From assembly GCF_031846485.1 (NCBI RefSeq), contig NZ_JAVRHQ010000011.1, positions 62,001-126,000 of the forward strand: a DNA stretch of 64,000 nucleotides. Direction: 5' to 3'. The translations under genes and the position numbers were made by a program. Below, in pieces: positions 51,110 through 60,058 of the stretch. This stretch comes from Autumnicola tepida (lineage in GTDB: Bacteria > Bacteroidota > Bacteroidia > Flavobacteriales > Flavobacteriaceae). The notes below the pieces were generated by a model. It ran no database searches and was not told where the DNA came from. It saw only the letters and a list, made by a program, of their open reading frames with translations. How positions within the stretch are numbered: position 1 is the stretch's first letter; every line of letters begins with the position of its first letter.

Positions 51110-52063
51110 ATGGAGTATTTAAAGAAGGGGCTTATTATTGTTGGAATTTTAACAGTATGTGCTGTAAGTATAAACGCGGTGCAGGATTTTCCGGTTGATG
51201 CCATAGATGGTGTAAAAATGGATTCTGTACCAGATAAAAGTGTGGCGCAAAACTATCGGATTAAAGCCCTGGAAGTTCCGCGGGATATAGATTTTGCAGG
51301 AGAAACGGTGCCTTTGGAAGATCCGGATGTTTATGAAAGGCTGGACAGGGAATTACTGGTGAACACCTACTGGCAGTCTAATGCGCTGCTGCTTATGAAA
51401 AGGGCGAACAAATATTTTCCTATTATTGAACCTATTTTAAAAGAAGAGGGAGTGCCAGAGGACTTTAAATATCTTGCTGTTATTGAAAGTGGCCTTACAC
51501 AGGCGGTTTCCCCGGCAAGAGCGATTGGTTTTTGGCAAATTATGGAAGGCACCGGTAAAGATTATGGCCTGGAAATCAATAATAATGTAGACGAGCGTTA
51601 TAATATTGAAAAATCCACCCGTGTTGCTGCGGAATATCTGAAAAAAGCGAAGGAGAAATTTGGATCCTGGACCCTGGCTGCTTCAGCTTACAATGCCGGT
51701 AATGCGGGAATATCCAGGCAGCTGGAAAGGCAAAAAGTTACAGATTATTATGATTTGCTTCTTGGGGAAGAAACCGGAAGATACGTTTTTCGTTTACTGG
51801 CGTTAAAGGAGATTATGTCTTCTCCGGAGAAGTATGGATTCGATTTAGAAGAAGATGATCTGTATGCTTATATTCCTACTTTTAAGGTTGAAGTAGATAC
51901 CGTGGTGCATGATTTCCCTGATTTCGCAAAGCAATTCGGCATTAATTATAAAATACTGAAGATTCATAATCCGTGGTTAAGGGACGATCACCTGAATAAT
52001 GCTTCAAGAAAAAAGTATGAAATAGATATTCCCGAAGAAGGATATTATCCAGAAATAAAATAA
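51110..52063 (+). CDS. Lytic transglycosylase (SLT domain)
   Basis: The 317 residues have a signal/anchor at the N-terminus (LIIVGILTVCAVSINA), then an SLT lysozyme-like domain with the catalytic Glu in LAVIESGLTQAVSPARAIGFWQIM (about residue 127), RYNIEKSTRVAAEYL, and ASAYNAGNAGI. It cleaves the MurNAc-GlcNAc bond of peptidoglycan with 1,6-anhydro formation. Compared with MltD it lacks obvious LysM repeats at the C-terminus. It is convergent with the thioredoxin-fold gene 3 bases away. Confidence 0.92.
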   Translation: MEYLKKGLIIVGILTVCAVSINAVQDFPVDAIDGVKMDSVPDKSVAQNYRIKALEVPRDIDFAGETVPLEDPDVYERLDRELLVNTYWQSNALLLMKRANKYFPIIEPILKEEGVPEDFKYLAVIESGLTQAVSPARAIGFWQIMEGTGKDYGLEINNNVDERYNIEKSTRVAAEYLKKAKEKFGSWTLAASAYNAGNAGISRQLERQKVTDYYDLLLGEETGRYVFRLLALKEIMSSPEKYGFDLEEDDLYAYIPTFKVEVDTVVHDFPDFAKQFGINYKILKIHNPWLRDDHLNNASRKKYEIDIPEEGYYPEIK

Positions 52064-52066
52064 CCG

Positions 52067-52777
52067 TTACTGTTCTAAAGGAAGAAGATTGGCCATTTCA
52101 TTCTCACGGGAGCTGCCGGTGAGATGGCTGGAAATCCCCTCTTCCATAGATTTGTAGTTGCGCTCGTAAGATTCCTCCCGGGGAGTATTGTAAGGGAGAA
52201 AAACACTCCTTCTTATGTCCATAATCTGATTGTTTTCTGAAATAAGAAAACAGGTTGGCAGGCCAAGGGAGTGTTTGAGGTTTTTAATAGTAAAGGGATC
52301 ATTGTTTTGAGCTTCATCTATATATACCACAGAAACTTTTTTATTGAATTCTTCAGATAACTTTTTAGCGGTTTCTGCTTTGTCCCAGAAGAGCACAACA
52401 AATTTTACTTTGTCTTCGTATTTTTTAGCAAGTTCATTAATTGCCGGAATTTCACCTTTTTCCGGGATACACCAGGAAGCATAAGTAATCAGGTACACGG
52501 GTTTTTTAAAATCGTATATATGAACGGGCTTCTTATTTAAGCGGTAAAATTTAAAGTTATCGATATAAGTATATCGAAGGCAATTATTTACAAGGGAATC
52601 GAATAAAAACCGGCCTCTTTCATAATCATTAAACCTATAGGCTTTTTTTGCGCGGGCTTCATATTTTGGTAAATGGTAATAAAGCGCCTGGGAGAAATAG
52701 ATTTTTGTGCTATTCTCCTCCTGGGAATGGGCGTTTAACCCGGTGATGAAAAGAAGTAAGAGTAAAAATTTCTTCAT
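52067..52777 (-). CDS. TlpA/thioredoxin-fold protein with a single active-site Cys
   Basis: The 236 residues have a signal peptide (cut near AHSQ, residue 19) and a thioredoxin-like domain in the middle (about 85-205): VYLITYASWCIPEKGEIPAINELAKKYEDKVKFVVLFWD in pieces, and a cis-Pro segment LGLPTCFLI. The usual WCxxC reads WCIPE, so the resolving cysteine is missing and it cannot be a normal dithiol oxidoreductase. It may still react through one Cys, or have a binding role. The N-terminal ~80 residues are not recognised. Confidence 0.8.
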   Translation of the reverse strand: MKKFLLLLLFITGLNAHSQEENSTKIYFSQALYYHLPKYEARAKKAYRFNDYERGRFLFDSLVNNCLRYTYIDNFKFYRLNKKPVHIYDFKKPVYLITYASWCIPEKGEIPAINELAKKYEDKVKFVVLFWDKAETAKKLSEEFNKKVSVVYIDEAQNNDPFTIKNLKHSLGLPTCFLISENNQIMDIRRSVFLPYNTPREESYERNYKSMEEGISSHLTGSSRENEMANLLPLEQ

Positions 52778-52904
52778 GCATTCCTGGCTGGCCTGTTGAA
52801 TTGCAAAGGTATGCCAGGGATAGGCCGTGCAGAAATATTTTCGTTAAAGGACAGGAATATCGGGTAAATGAAGGGAGTGTAGCTTTATCCTGGAAGAAAA
52901 GCGC

Positions 52905-53420
52905 TTAAATTTTCTTCATTTGCTGCTTCATCATTTTAATCTGATCTTTTAACATGCCATGCTTATCAAGCTTCTTCGCTTCGGCAAGTAAATTAGTAGC
53001 TTCCCTTTTTCTTCGCTTGGTCATAGCGATGCCTGCAAGGTTTAGTTTGGCCATAGCCAAATCCTGGTCCATGGAAAGGCCAAGTCGAATGGCTTTTTTG
53101 AAGTATTTTTCAGCCTGGGTAATATTGGTTTGCGAAAGCATCAATCCGTGCAGGTACCAGTAATAACCTTGTTGTTTTTTAGTAAAAGCGCTTTCAGGGT
53201 TTTTTATTTTGTCCAGCCATTTCTTTGCGCCGTCAAAATCCTGCTTCCGCAGCCTGAGAAAAGCCAGAAGAATCATTTCATTTTTAAAATAAAGGAAAAC
53301 AAAAATTCCCGCCAGCAGAATAAGGGCTATTCCGTTTCCAATATTCCCTTCAAAAAACTGCCAGAAGGCCCAAAGGATTATCAATCCGGCTAAAACTAAT
53401 TTGATATTCTTATTAAACAT
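52905..53420 (-). CDS. Membrane-anchored TPR-like protein
   Basis: The 171 residues begin with two membrane helices (LVLAGLIILWAFWQFF and GIALILLAGIFVFLYF). The remaining ~115 residues are TPR-like helices (FDGAKKWLDKIKNP, YYWYLHGLMLSQTNITQAEKYFKKAI, AKLNLAGIAMTKRRKREATNLLAEAKKL). Such proteins usually bind partners at the membrane; the partner is unknown. It is divergent from rpmH, with the rpmH promoter in the 154-base gap. Confidence 0.83.
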   Translation of the reverse strand: MFNKNIKLVLAGLIILWAFWQFFEGNIGNGIALILLAGIFVFLYFKNEMILLAFLRLRKQDFDGAKKWLDKIKNPESAFTKKQQGYYWYLHGLMLSQTNITQAEKYFKKAIRLGLSMDQDLAMAKLNLAGIAMTKRRKREATNLLAEAKKLDKHGMLKDQIKMMKQQMKKI

Positions 53421-53484
53421 GCTTCTCTTTGTTTTGCAGGCGGCAAAGGTAATAAAAACAATTAAAAATTATTTCCATTTAGTG

Positions 53485-53515
53485 TTTGGAAGAGTTAAAA
53501 AGCTTTGTATATTTG
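53485..53515 (+). promoter_or_regulatory. Promoter of rpmH
   Basis: TTTG (53485-53488), 19 bases, TATATTTG (53508-53515), then C: a textbook Bacteroidota promoter, 59 bases before the ATG at 53575. Confidence 0.85.
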
Positions 53516-53574
53516 CACGCAGTTTTAGGAACTGCTTTTAAAAGAGATTTCACAGAAGATTAAAGATATTTAAA

Positions 53575-53733
53575 ATGAAAAGAACGTTTCAACCATCTAA
53601 GAGAAAAAGAAAAAATAAGCATGGCTTTAGAGAGCGTATGGCTAGTGTGAACGGTAGAAAAGTCCTGGCCAGAAGAAGGGCCAAAGGCAGAAAAAAATTA
53701 TCTGTATCTTCTGAGAACCGACACAAGCACTAA
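53575..53733 (+). CDS. rpmH: Ribosomal protein bL34
   Basis: The 52-residue basic protein starts MKRTFQPSKRKRKNKHGF and continues RMASVNGRKVLARRRAKGRK, the hallmark of bL34, a component of the 50S subunit. The C-terminus has the flavobacterial tail KLSVSSENRHKH. A consensus promoter and a strong terminator bracket it. In many bacteria rpmH is followed by rnpA; here it is not. Confidence 0.97.
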   Translation: MKRTFQPSKRKRKNKHGFRERMASVNGRKVLARRRAKGRKKLSVSSENRHKH

Positions 53734-53757
53734 TGGTTTTTTAATATCGAAAATAAT

Positions 53758-53790
53758 AAAGGTGTTACTTTTTAAGTAACGCCTTTTTTT
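53758..53790 (+). terminator. Terminator of rpmH
   Basis: AAAGGTGTTACTT and AAGTAACGCCTTT form a 13-bp stem (one wobble) with T7, 24 bases after the stop. Confidence 0.9.
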
Positions 53791-53833
53791 ATACCCAATA
53801 GCTTCTTACTTTTATAACCAAATAAACTTCCAG

Positions 53834-56686
53834 ATGCCCAAAAACAACAACCTCAAAAGTATTTTAATAATAGGCTCGGGTCCCATTGTGATTGGCCAGG
53901 CCTGTGAATTCGATTATTCCGGAACACAAGCACTTCGGTCTTTGCGAGAAGATGGAGTGGAAACCGTACTTATTAATTCCAATCCGGCTACTATCATGAC
54001 CGATCCTTCCATGGCCGATCATGTTTACCTGAAGCCGCTTACCACGAAATCTATTGTGGAGATTTTGAGAGAACATCCTGAAATAGATGCGGTGCTTCCC
54101 ACCATGGGAGGCCAGACTGCCCTTAATTTATGTATAGAGGCTGAAGATAAAGGGATCTGGAAAGATTTTGGGGTAAAATTGATAGGAGTTGATATAGATG
54201 CAATCAACATTTGTGAGGACCGTGAAAAGTTTAAACAATTAATGGGTAAAATCGGAATTCCTGTTGCACCGGCCAAAACGGTGACTTCTTACCTTCAGGG
54301 GAAAGAAGTGGCTCAGGAATTTGGTTTTCCTTTGGTGATAAGGGCTTCTTTCACCCTCGGGGGAGGCGGAGCAGGTTTTGTTCATCGCCAGGAAGATTTT
54401 GAAGAAATGTTAACCTATGGCCTTGAAGCTTCACCAATTCATGAAGTTTTGATCGATAAGGCGTTACTTGGCTGGAAGGAATATGAACTGGAGTTGCTGC
54501 GGGACAAGAATGATAATGTTGTAATTATTTGTACCATAGAAAATATGGATCCTATGGGCATTCATACCGGGGACTCCATTACCGTTGCGCCGGCCATGAC
54601 GCTAAGTGATACCGCTTACCAGCGTATGCGGGACCTTGCTATCAAAATGATGCGCAGCATTGGGGATTTTGCAGGAGGCTGTAATGTTCAATTCGCCGTG
54701 AGTCCAGATGAGCAGGAAGAAATTTATGCCATAGAGATAAATCCGCGGGTTTCCCGTTCTTCAGCATTGGCCTCAAAGGCTACAGGTTATCCTATTGCCA
54801 AAGTAGCCACCAAGCTGGCGATGGGTTATACTCTTGATGAGCTGGAAAATCAAATTACAAAAACTACTTCAGCGCTTTTTGAACCTTCCCTGGATTATGT
54901 GATCGTGAAAATTCCTCGTTGGAATTTTGATAAATTTGAAGGAAGCGAGCGCACATTGGGCCTTCAGATGAAATCTGTGGGAGAGGTAATGGGAATAGGA
55001 CGTTCTTTCCAGGAAGCCTTGCATAAAGCAACCCAATCTCTTGAAATTAAGAGAAATGGACTTGGTGCCGATGGTAAAGGCTACACCAAGTATGATGAAA
55101 TTATTGATAAACTCACCAATCCAAGCTGGGACAGGGTTTTTGTGATTTATGATGCGATACAGGCAGGTATCCCCCTAAGCCGCATCCATGAAATTACAAA
55201 AATCGATATGTGGTTCCTTAAGCAGTATGAGGAACTTTTTGCCCTGGAAGTTGAAGTTTCAAAATATGATATCAACAGCCTTCCTAAAGATCTTTTCCTG
55301 GAAGCTAAACAAAAAGGTTTTGCCGACAGGCAGATTGCCTTTATGCTGAAATGTTTAGAAAGTGAGGTGCATAGCAGGCGTGAAGAATTGGGAATTAGCA
55401 GGGTTTATAAATTGGTAGACACCTGCGCTGCAGAATTTAAAGCTGAGACTCCATACTATTATTCCACTTTTGAGGCTGAAATTGAAACCGCTGATGGAAA
55501 AAGATATGTGTCCAATGAGAGTACATCGAGCGATAAAAAGAAAATCGTAGTCCTTGGGTCAGGACCAAACAGAATAGGCCAGGGGATTGAGTTTGATTAC
55601 AGTTGTGTTCACGGAGTGCTTGCGGCAGCCGAATGCGGTTATGAAACCATCATGATTAATTGTAACCCGGAAACGGTTTCAACCGACTTTGATATTGCCG
55701 ATAAGCTCTATTTCGAACCGGTGTTCTGGGAGCATATTTATGATATTATCAGGCATGAAAACCCGGAAGGGGTAATCGTGCAGCTGGGAGGGCAAACAGC
55801 CCTTAAACTTGCTGAAAAACTGGACCGTTATGGCATAAAGATAATGGGAACCAGCTTTAAGGCGCTGGATCTAGCTGAAGATCGCGGAAGTTTTTCAAGA
55901 TTACTGCAGGAAAACGACATTCCTTATCCTGAATTTGGTACCGCCGAGAATGCCGAGGAAGCACTTGCACTTGCAGATCAGCTTGATTTTCCAATATTGG
56001 TAAGGCCTTCTTATGTGCTTGGCGGCCAGGGAATGAAGATTGTAATCAATAAGAATGAGCTGGAAGAGACTGTGGTAGATCTTCTAAGGAAAATACCCAA
56101 TAATAAACTTTTACTGGACCATTACCTGGACGGCGCTATAGAAGCCGAAGCCGATGCTATTTGTGATGGGGAAGATGTTTATATTATAGGGATCATGGAA
56201 CATATTGAACCCTGTGGGATCCATTCCGGAGATTCAAATGCGCTGCTTCCTCCTTTTAATCTTGGAGACCTGGTAATGCAGCAGATTAAGGACCATACCA
56301 GAAAAATCGCGCTCGCGCTGAATACTGTTGGCCTTATCAATATCCAGTTTGCCATAAAAGATGAAAAGGTTTATATAATTGAAGCCAATCCGCGGGCGTC
56401 CAGAACAGTTCCTTTTATTGCCAAAGCTTATAAGGAGCCTTATGTGAATTATGCAACCAAGATCATGCTGGGAGAGAAGAAGCTGAGGGATTTTAATTTT
56501 AACCCGAAGCTGGATGGCTATGCCATTAAGCAGCCGGTTTTCTCATTTAATAAATTCCAGAAGGTTAATAAGCAGCTTGGCCCGGAAATGAAAAGTACGG
56601 GAGAAAGTATCCTGTTTATCGACAGTCTGAAAGATGATGCATTTTATGATCTTTATTCGCGACGGAAGATGTACCTGAGTAAATAG
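53834..56686 (+). CDS. carB: Carbamoyl-phosphate synthase large subunit, without the C-terminal MGS domain
   Basis: The 950 residues hold two ATP-grasp halves: IGSGPIVIGQACEFDYSGTQALRSL and SFTLGGGGAGFVH in the first, LGSGPNRIGQGIEFDYSCVHG and SYVLGGQGMKIVI in the second. Both catalytic halves are complete. E. coli CarB has about 1070 residues with a C-terminal allosteric (MGS-like) domain, and this protein ends about where that domain would begin. It makes carbamoyl phosphate for pyrimidines and arginine. carA is not in this window. Confidence 0.96.
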   Translation: MPKNNNLKSILIIGSGPIVIGQACEFDYSGTQALRSLREDGVETVLINSNPATIMTDPSMADHVYLKPLTTKSIVEILREHPEIDAVLPTMGGQTALNLCIEAEDKGIWKDFGVKLIGVDIDAINICEDREKFKQLMGKIGIPVAPAKTVTSYLQGKEVAQEFGFPLVIRASFTLGGGGAGFVHRQEDFEEMLTYGLEASPIHEVLIDKALLGWKEYELELLRDKNDNVVIICTIENMDPMGIHTGDSITVAPAMTLSDTAYQRMRDLAIKMMRSIGDFAGGCNVQFAVSPDEQEEIYAIEINPRVSRSSALASKATGYPIAKVATKLAMGYTLDELENQITKTTSALFEPSLDYVIVKIPRWNFDKFEGSERTLGLQMKSVGEVMGIGRSFQEALHKATQSLEIKRNGLGADGKGYTKYDEIIDKLTNPSWDRVFVIYDAIQAGIPLSRIHEITKIDMWFLKQYEELFALEVEVSKYDINSLPKDLFLEAKQKGFADRQIAFMLKCLESEVHSRREELGISRVYKLVDTCAAEFKAETPYYYSTFEAEIETADGKRYVSNESTSSDKKKIVVLGSGPNRIGQGIEFDYSCVHGVLAAAECGYETIMINCNPETVSTDFDIADKLYFEPVFWEHIYDIIRHENPEGVIVQLGGQTALKLAEKLDRYGIKIMGTSFKALDLAEDRGSFSRLLQENDIPYPEFGTAENAEEALALADQLDFPILVRPSYVLGGQGMKIVINKNELEETVVDLLRKIPNNKLLLDHYLDGAIEAEADAICDGEDVYIIGIMEHIEPCGIHSGDSNALLPPFNLGDLVMQQIKDHTRKIALALNTVGLINIQFAIKDEKVYIIEANPRASRTVPFIAKAYKEPYVNYATKIMLGEKKLRDFNFNPKLDGYAIKQPVFSFNKFQKVNKQLGPEMKSTGESILFIDSLKDDAFYDLYSRRKMYLSK

Positions 56687-56706
56687 GAACTAAAATCTTA
56701 ACGCAA

Positions 56707-56736
56707 AAAAACGGCTGCTTTATAGCGGCCGTTTTT
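56707..56736. terminator. Bidirectional terminator between carB and the lipocalin-like gene
   Basis: AAAAACGGC and GCCGTTTTT form a 9-bp stem with an inner TGC/GCG region, between the convergent stops at 56686 and 56760. Confidence 0.88.
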
Positions 56737-56759
56737 CGTTCTTCTGATATGTTAAAGCA

Positions 56760-57158
56760 TTATTTCTTGCTTAATTCTAAAACCTGAACCGAATTTTTAC
56801 CATCGGTAGATTTCCAAACCTGTTCTTTCTTTTTGTTGGTGACCATTATCCATGTTTTATCAAAATCTGAATTTTCATAAGAGTTGGTGCTGGTAATGGT
56901 AATCAGGTCATCGCCCTGCATGGTCCATCTAAAATCCTGTGCATCGCTAAATTCGTTTTGGAACATATTGTATTCCACATTTTTTTCACCAGTGCCGTTC
57001 TTGTTTATTACCAATTCCCCGGCATTGCGGGTTGTAAAATTCTGGCCTTTCTGGTTATCCACTTCGTAGCGGTCAATATTCCAGGTACCCACAACATTGG
57101 GACTACAACTCATAATTAACATGGAACAAAAAATTCCGATAAATAAAACTTTTTTCAT
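56760..57158 (-). CDS. Lipocalin-like lipoprotein
   Basis: From the ATG at 57158 the product has 132 residues and begins with a lipoprotein signal (LIMSC, C18). The next residues, NVVGTWNIDRYEV, carry the G-x-W motif of lipocalin-type barrels, and the rest is short beta strands, as in the lipocalin_4/5 families of Bacteroidota. The ligand is unknown. The frame is open to 57206, but that would put 16 residues before the signal peptide. Confidence 0.82.
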   Translation of the reverse strand: MKKVLFIGIFCSMLIMSCSPNVVGTWNIDRYEVDNQKGQNFTTRNAGELVINKNGTGEKNVEYNMFQNEFSDAQDFRWTMQGDDLITITSTNSYENSDFDKTWIMVTNKKKEQVWKSTDGKNSVQVLELSKK

Positions 57159-57250
57159 AACTATACATTTTGGAATCAATATAGCAATAAATTGTATTTT
57201 TTGCATCGGCCACTAGTCGCGTGGTCCTCAATTTTTACTAAATTTTAGCA

Positions 57251-57646
57251 ATGAAAGAGCTTGTTTTAACATTTGGCGGTATTTATGGTACTTTAGCGGT
57301 GGTTTTTGGTGCCTTTGGTGCACATGCCCTCAAAAAGCGATTAAATGAAGAGCAATTAAAGAGTTTTGAAACCGGGGTTAAATATCAAATGTATCATGCT
57401 GTAATTCTTATAATAACAGGAATAGCCTTTCCTTTTCTTAATTTGGGTCAACAACTAACTGCCTGGTGTTTTATTATAGGTGTTTTTCTGTTCTCTTTTA
57501 GTATTTACGGATTGGTGCTTAGCGATGCGGCAGGGAAAAAACTCAGGTTTTTGGGACCGGTAACTCCTCTGGGCGGGCTGCTGCTTATAATTGGCTGGAT
57601 ATTATTTACTGTTAATATTGTGAATATTGGCAGGTTTCTGAGTTAA
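57251..57646 (+). CDS. DUF423 family membrane protein
   Basis: The 131-residue protein has four hydrophobic helices and the family signature FGAFGAHALKKRLNEEQLKSFETGVKYQMYHA in split form (about residues 20-50). DUF423 (YgdD) proteins are inner-membrane proteins without a known function. Its last 4 bases overlap the convergent gene after it. Confidence 0.9.
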   Translation: MKELVLTFGGIYGTLAVVFGAFGAHALKKRLNEEQLKSFETGVKYQMYHAVILIITGIAFPFLNLGQQLTAWCFIIGVFLFSFSIYGLVLSDAAGKKLRFLGPVTPLGGLLLIIGWILFTVNIVNIGRFLS

Positions 57647-58122
57647 TTAACGCCACAGTTGGTTCTTTGGAGTACAATATTGTGGTCAAAATTTATATCA
57701 GGATTCTCTATAAATTTCATGCCTTCTTCTGTTTGCTCCATCTCGGCATGCCCTTCAATAATGCTTTTTTCATCTTTCAAAAAAAAAACATCCCTCTTGG
57801 ATTCCCTGCCTTCCGAAGAAAAGAAGTATTCGGCAAAAAGCGTGTCACCTTTCATTTCTCCCACAATCTCTCCGGTATTTTTGTTTTTTTCAGCAAGATG
57901 ATACATCAAATATCCCGTTACCTGGTCTCCTAATATTTCCAATCCCAGGTTAATGGTGTCATTATCATTAGCGTAAAGAAAACATTGTTTTTGTGGAATA
58001 GTTTCCTTCTCTTCAACAATGACCTGCGTATTAGTTGTTTCGGCCTTTTGTTCTTCCTTTTTCTCCTGGCAGGACCAGAAGATAGCAGAGAAAATAATTA
58101 AGCCGAAGAGCTTATCCTTCAT
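57643..58122 (-). CDS. Hypothetical lipoprotein
   Basis: The 159 residues have a lipoprotein signal (FWSC, C18) followed by a Lys/Glu-rich linker and a compact beta-rich domain (QCFLYANDNDTINLGLEILGDQVTGYLMYHLAEKN in part, then GDTLFAEYFFSSEGRES). I do not recognise the family; it looks like small Bacteroidota envelope proteins of the DUF type. It is probably monocistronic. Confidence 0.75.
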   Translation of the reverse strand: MKDKLFGLIIFSAIFWSCQEKKEEQKAETTNTQVIVEEKETIPQKQCFLYANDNDTINLGLEILGDQVTGYLMYHLAEKNKNTGEIVGEMKGDTLFAEYFFSSEGRESKRDVFFLKDEKSIIEGHAEMEQTEEGMKFIENPDINFDHNIVLQRTNCGVN

Positions 58123-58195
58123 TTTTAAAATTTTAATAAAGATAGAAGATTCTGAAAAAATTTATAAGCAGAATGTGAATTTATTGACCTGAACT

Positions 58196-59143
58196 TTAAA
58201 TTTTTCGTTTTCTATATCCTTCCGCGAAATAGGCAATAACAATTAACTGAAGAGAGTGAAAAAGCATAATGGGCAAAAGCAGAAGCCCGGTGGCTGCCGC
58301 ACCTCCAAAAATCACTTTTACCATCACAGAGCCATGTACAAGCGATTTCTTTGTTCCGCAGAACTGCGTGGCAATTTTATCCTCAACATCAAAATTAAGG
58401 GCGTTGCAAAGGGCATTAAGGCCATAGTAAATTATAAAAAAGTAAAGGACGATTAACCCAAAAAGCTTTAGCAGGTCTCCCACACTTACTGTTTGGAAAA
58501 TACTGGAAGTAAAAGAGTTGCTGAAGCTGGAATAAATTATAAGAATTATAGTTGATTTATCTATCAAGCCGAATTTTTTCCCGTGCTTTTGTACAAAATC
58601 ACCTACGATTTTCTGAAAAAACAAGCCTGCTATTAATGGCAGGATAATCTGTAGAAATAATTTTAGCAGTACATTCCCAAATTCAAAATTGGTGGAATTC
58701 TGAAGAAAAATTCCTAACCAGAGTGGGGTGGCAAAAATTCCAATAAGTCCTGAAAGGCTGGCGTTAAAAATGGCTGTTGGAATATTTCCTTTGGCGATAG
58801 ACACCATTACTACAGATGAGGATACTGTTGAAGGCAATGTGGCGAAAAAGAATAGGGCAATCCATAACTGGGAAGAAGTACCTTCTTCAAAAAGCGGGAG
58901 GCACGCCAGGGCCAAAACGGGAAAAACTACAAAGGTGGTGAGCTGGATAATAAGATGGGATTGGTAATTTTTAAGGCCCGCTTTAAATTCTGAAGGAGAT
59001 AATTTTAATCCGTAGAAAAAGAAGATCAGTCCAATTCCAATATCAATAATGGTGGTTAGCGGAAGAATTTCATTCCCCTGCGGAAGGAAATACGCGATAA
59101 TAATCGCAACAAAAATCGCGACAATAAACCAGTTAACTTTCAA
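58196..59143 (-). CDS. Bile acid:sodium symporter family transporter (BASS, SLC10A7-like)
   Basis: The 315 residues have about ten hydrophobic segments and the BASS fold signs (FLPQGNEILPLTTIIDIGIGLIFFFYGLKLSPSEFK near the start, TLPSTVSSSVVMVSIAKGN about 105-123, GTKKSLVHGSVM near 260). The family carries bile acids, organic anions or other substrates with sodium; the substrate here is unknown. The gene starts directly after the thioesterase stop and is last in a tight five-gene operon. Confidence 0.9.
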   Translation of the reverse strand: MKVNWFIVAIFVAIIIAYFLPQGNEILPLTTIIDIGIGLIFFFYGLKLSPSEFKAGLKNYQSHLIIQLTTFVVFPVLALACLPLFEEGTSSQLWIALFFFATLPSTVSSSVVMVSIAKGNIPTAIFNASLSGLIGIFATPLWLGIFLQNSTNFEFGNVLLKLFLQIILPLIAGLFFQKIVGDFVQKHGKKFGLIDKSTIILIIYSSFSNSFTSSIFQTVSVGDLLKLFGLIVLYFFIIYYGLNALCNALNFDVEDKIATQFCGTKKSLVHGSVMVKVIFGGAAATGLLLLPIMLFHSLQLIVIAYFAEGYRKRKI

Positions 59144-59692
59144 TTATCGCTCTATTTTGATGTTATCGAGCTCCTGTATATGCAAGTACTCTTCAGAAAT
59201 AAAATCGGTGTCCTGAAATTCCTGTTTTCTGGTTTTCTTCATGGAAATCCGTTTAAGGCTTTTGGCAAAACGCCTGATGTCATTATCGGTTTTCAATATT
59301 AAGCCGGGCACTTTTACAGATTTGCCATTACTGTCTTTCGCTACCATTGTAATATGGGAAGAATTGCAATGCTTCAGCTCTCCCGTCTGTATATTTTCGG
59401 CCTCCACGCGAATGCCAATCACCATAGAGCTGTTCCCAACGTAATTTACAGATGCCTTCATTGTCACCAGTTCGCCAATTTCTATGGGCTTTAGAAAATC
59501 TACCGTATCTACACTTGCAGTAACACAATAGGCCTGGGAATGCTTGGAAGCGCAGGCAAAAGCGATCTGGTCCAGCAACGAAAGGACATATCCGCCATGA
59601 ATTTTTCCGTTAAAATTGGAATGCGAGGGGAGCATTAATTCCGAAATTACTACCTGGGATTCTTGTACGGTCTTAAATTTTTTGGTCGTCAT
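59144..59692 (-). CDS. Acyl-CoA thioesterase (hotdog fold)
   Basis: The 182 residues have the YciA/BACH-type hotdog motif HGGYVLSLLDQIAFACASKHS near residue 35, followed by VDTVDFLKPIEIGELVTMKASVNYVG. It hydrolyses acyl-CoA to free acid and CoA. The C-terminal ~55 residues are a charged tail without known fold. Its start overlaps the stop of the upstream gene by 4 bases, so they are translationally coupled. Confidence 0.93.
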   Translation of the reverse strand: MTTKKFKTVQESQVVISELMLPSHSNFNGKIHGGYVLSLLDQIAFACASKHSQAYCVTASVDTVDFLKPIEIGELVTMKASVNYVGNSSMVIGIRVEAENIQTGELKHCNSSHITMVAKDSNGKSVKVPGLILKTDNDIRRFAKSLKRISMKKTRKQEFQDTDFISEEYLHIQELDNIKIER

Positions 59693-60057
59693 CGATTTCT
59701 AAAATGTGGGGATTGAGCTTCTCTAACTTCGGTTATAAAATATTTCGTGTCGCCCCAAAAGAAAAAAGTGGCATATCTCTCCATATAGGTGAGCTTCACG
59801 TAATTACCTTCATTTTCCTGTAATTTCTCTATTAGTTCTTCATCATTGTTCAATACTGAAAACTGGAAGATCTGGGCGCCGCTTATTCCCTGGCTAATTT
59901 CTCCCTCCCAGGTTTTGGAGAACACTCCTTTCTTACTGAATTTAATAAGCTCACCACTCCTGGTGCCTTCACTGTAGGGGACAAAATATACAAAGGCAAA
60001 ATAAGCGAGAAACAACAGAAAGATGCTTCCTAATATGATATATAAGGTTCTTTTCAT
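59689..60057 (-). CDS. Conserved membrane-anchored hypothetical protein
   Basis: The 122-residue protein has one N-terminal membrane helix (TLYIILGSIFLLFLAYFAFVYF) and an exported beta-rich domain with SEGTRSGELIKFSKKGVFSKTWEGE, typical of a protein widespread in Bacteroidota that is sometimes labelled 6-phosphogluconate dehydrogenase. I see no such enzyme domain. Function unknown. It lies 1 base after the serine hydrolase gene and overlaps the thioesterase gene by 4 bases. Confidence 0.85.
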   Translation of the reverse strand: MKRTLYIILGSIFLLFLAYFAFVYFVPYSEGTRSGELIKFSKKGVFSKTWEGEISQGISGAQIFQFSVLNNDEELIEKLQENEGNYVKLTYMERYATFFFWGDTKYFITEVREAQSPHFRNR

Positions 60058-60058
60058 T

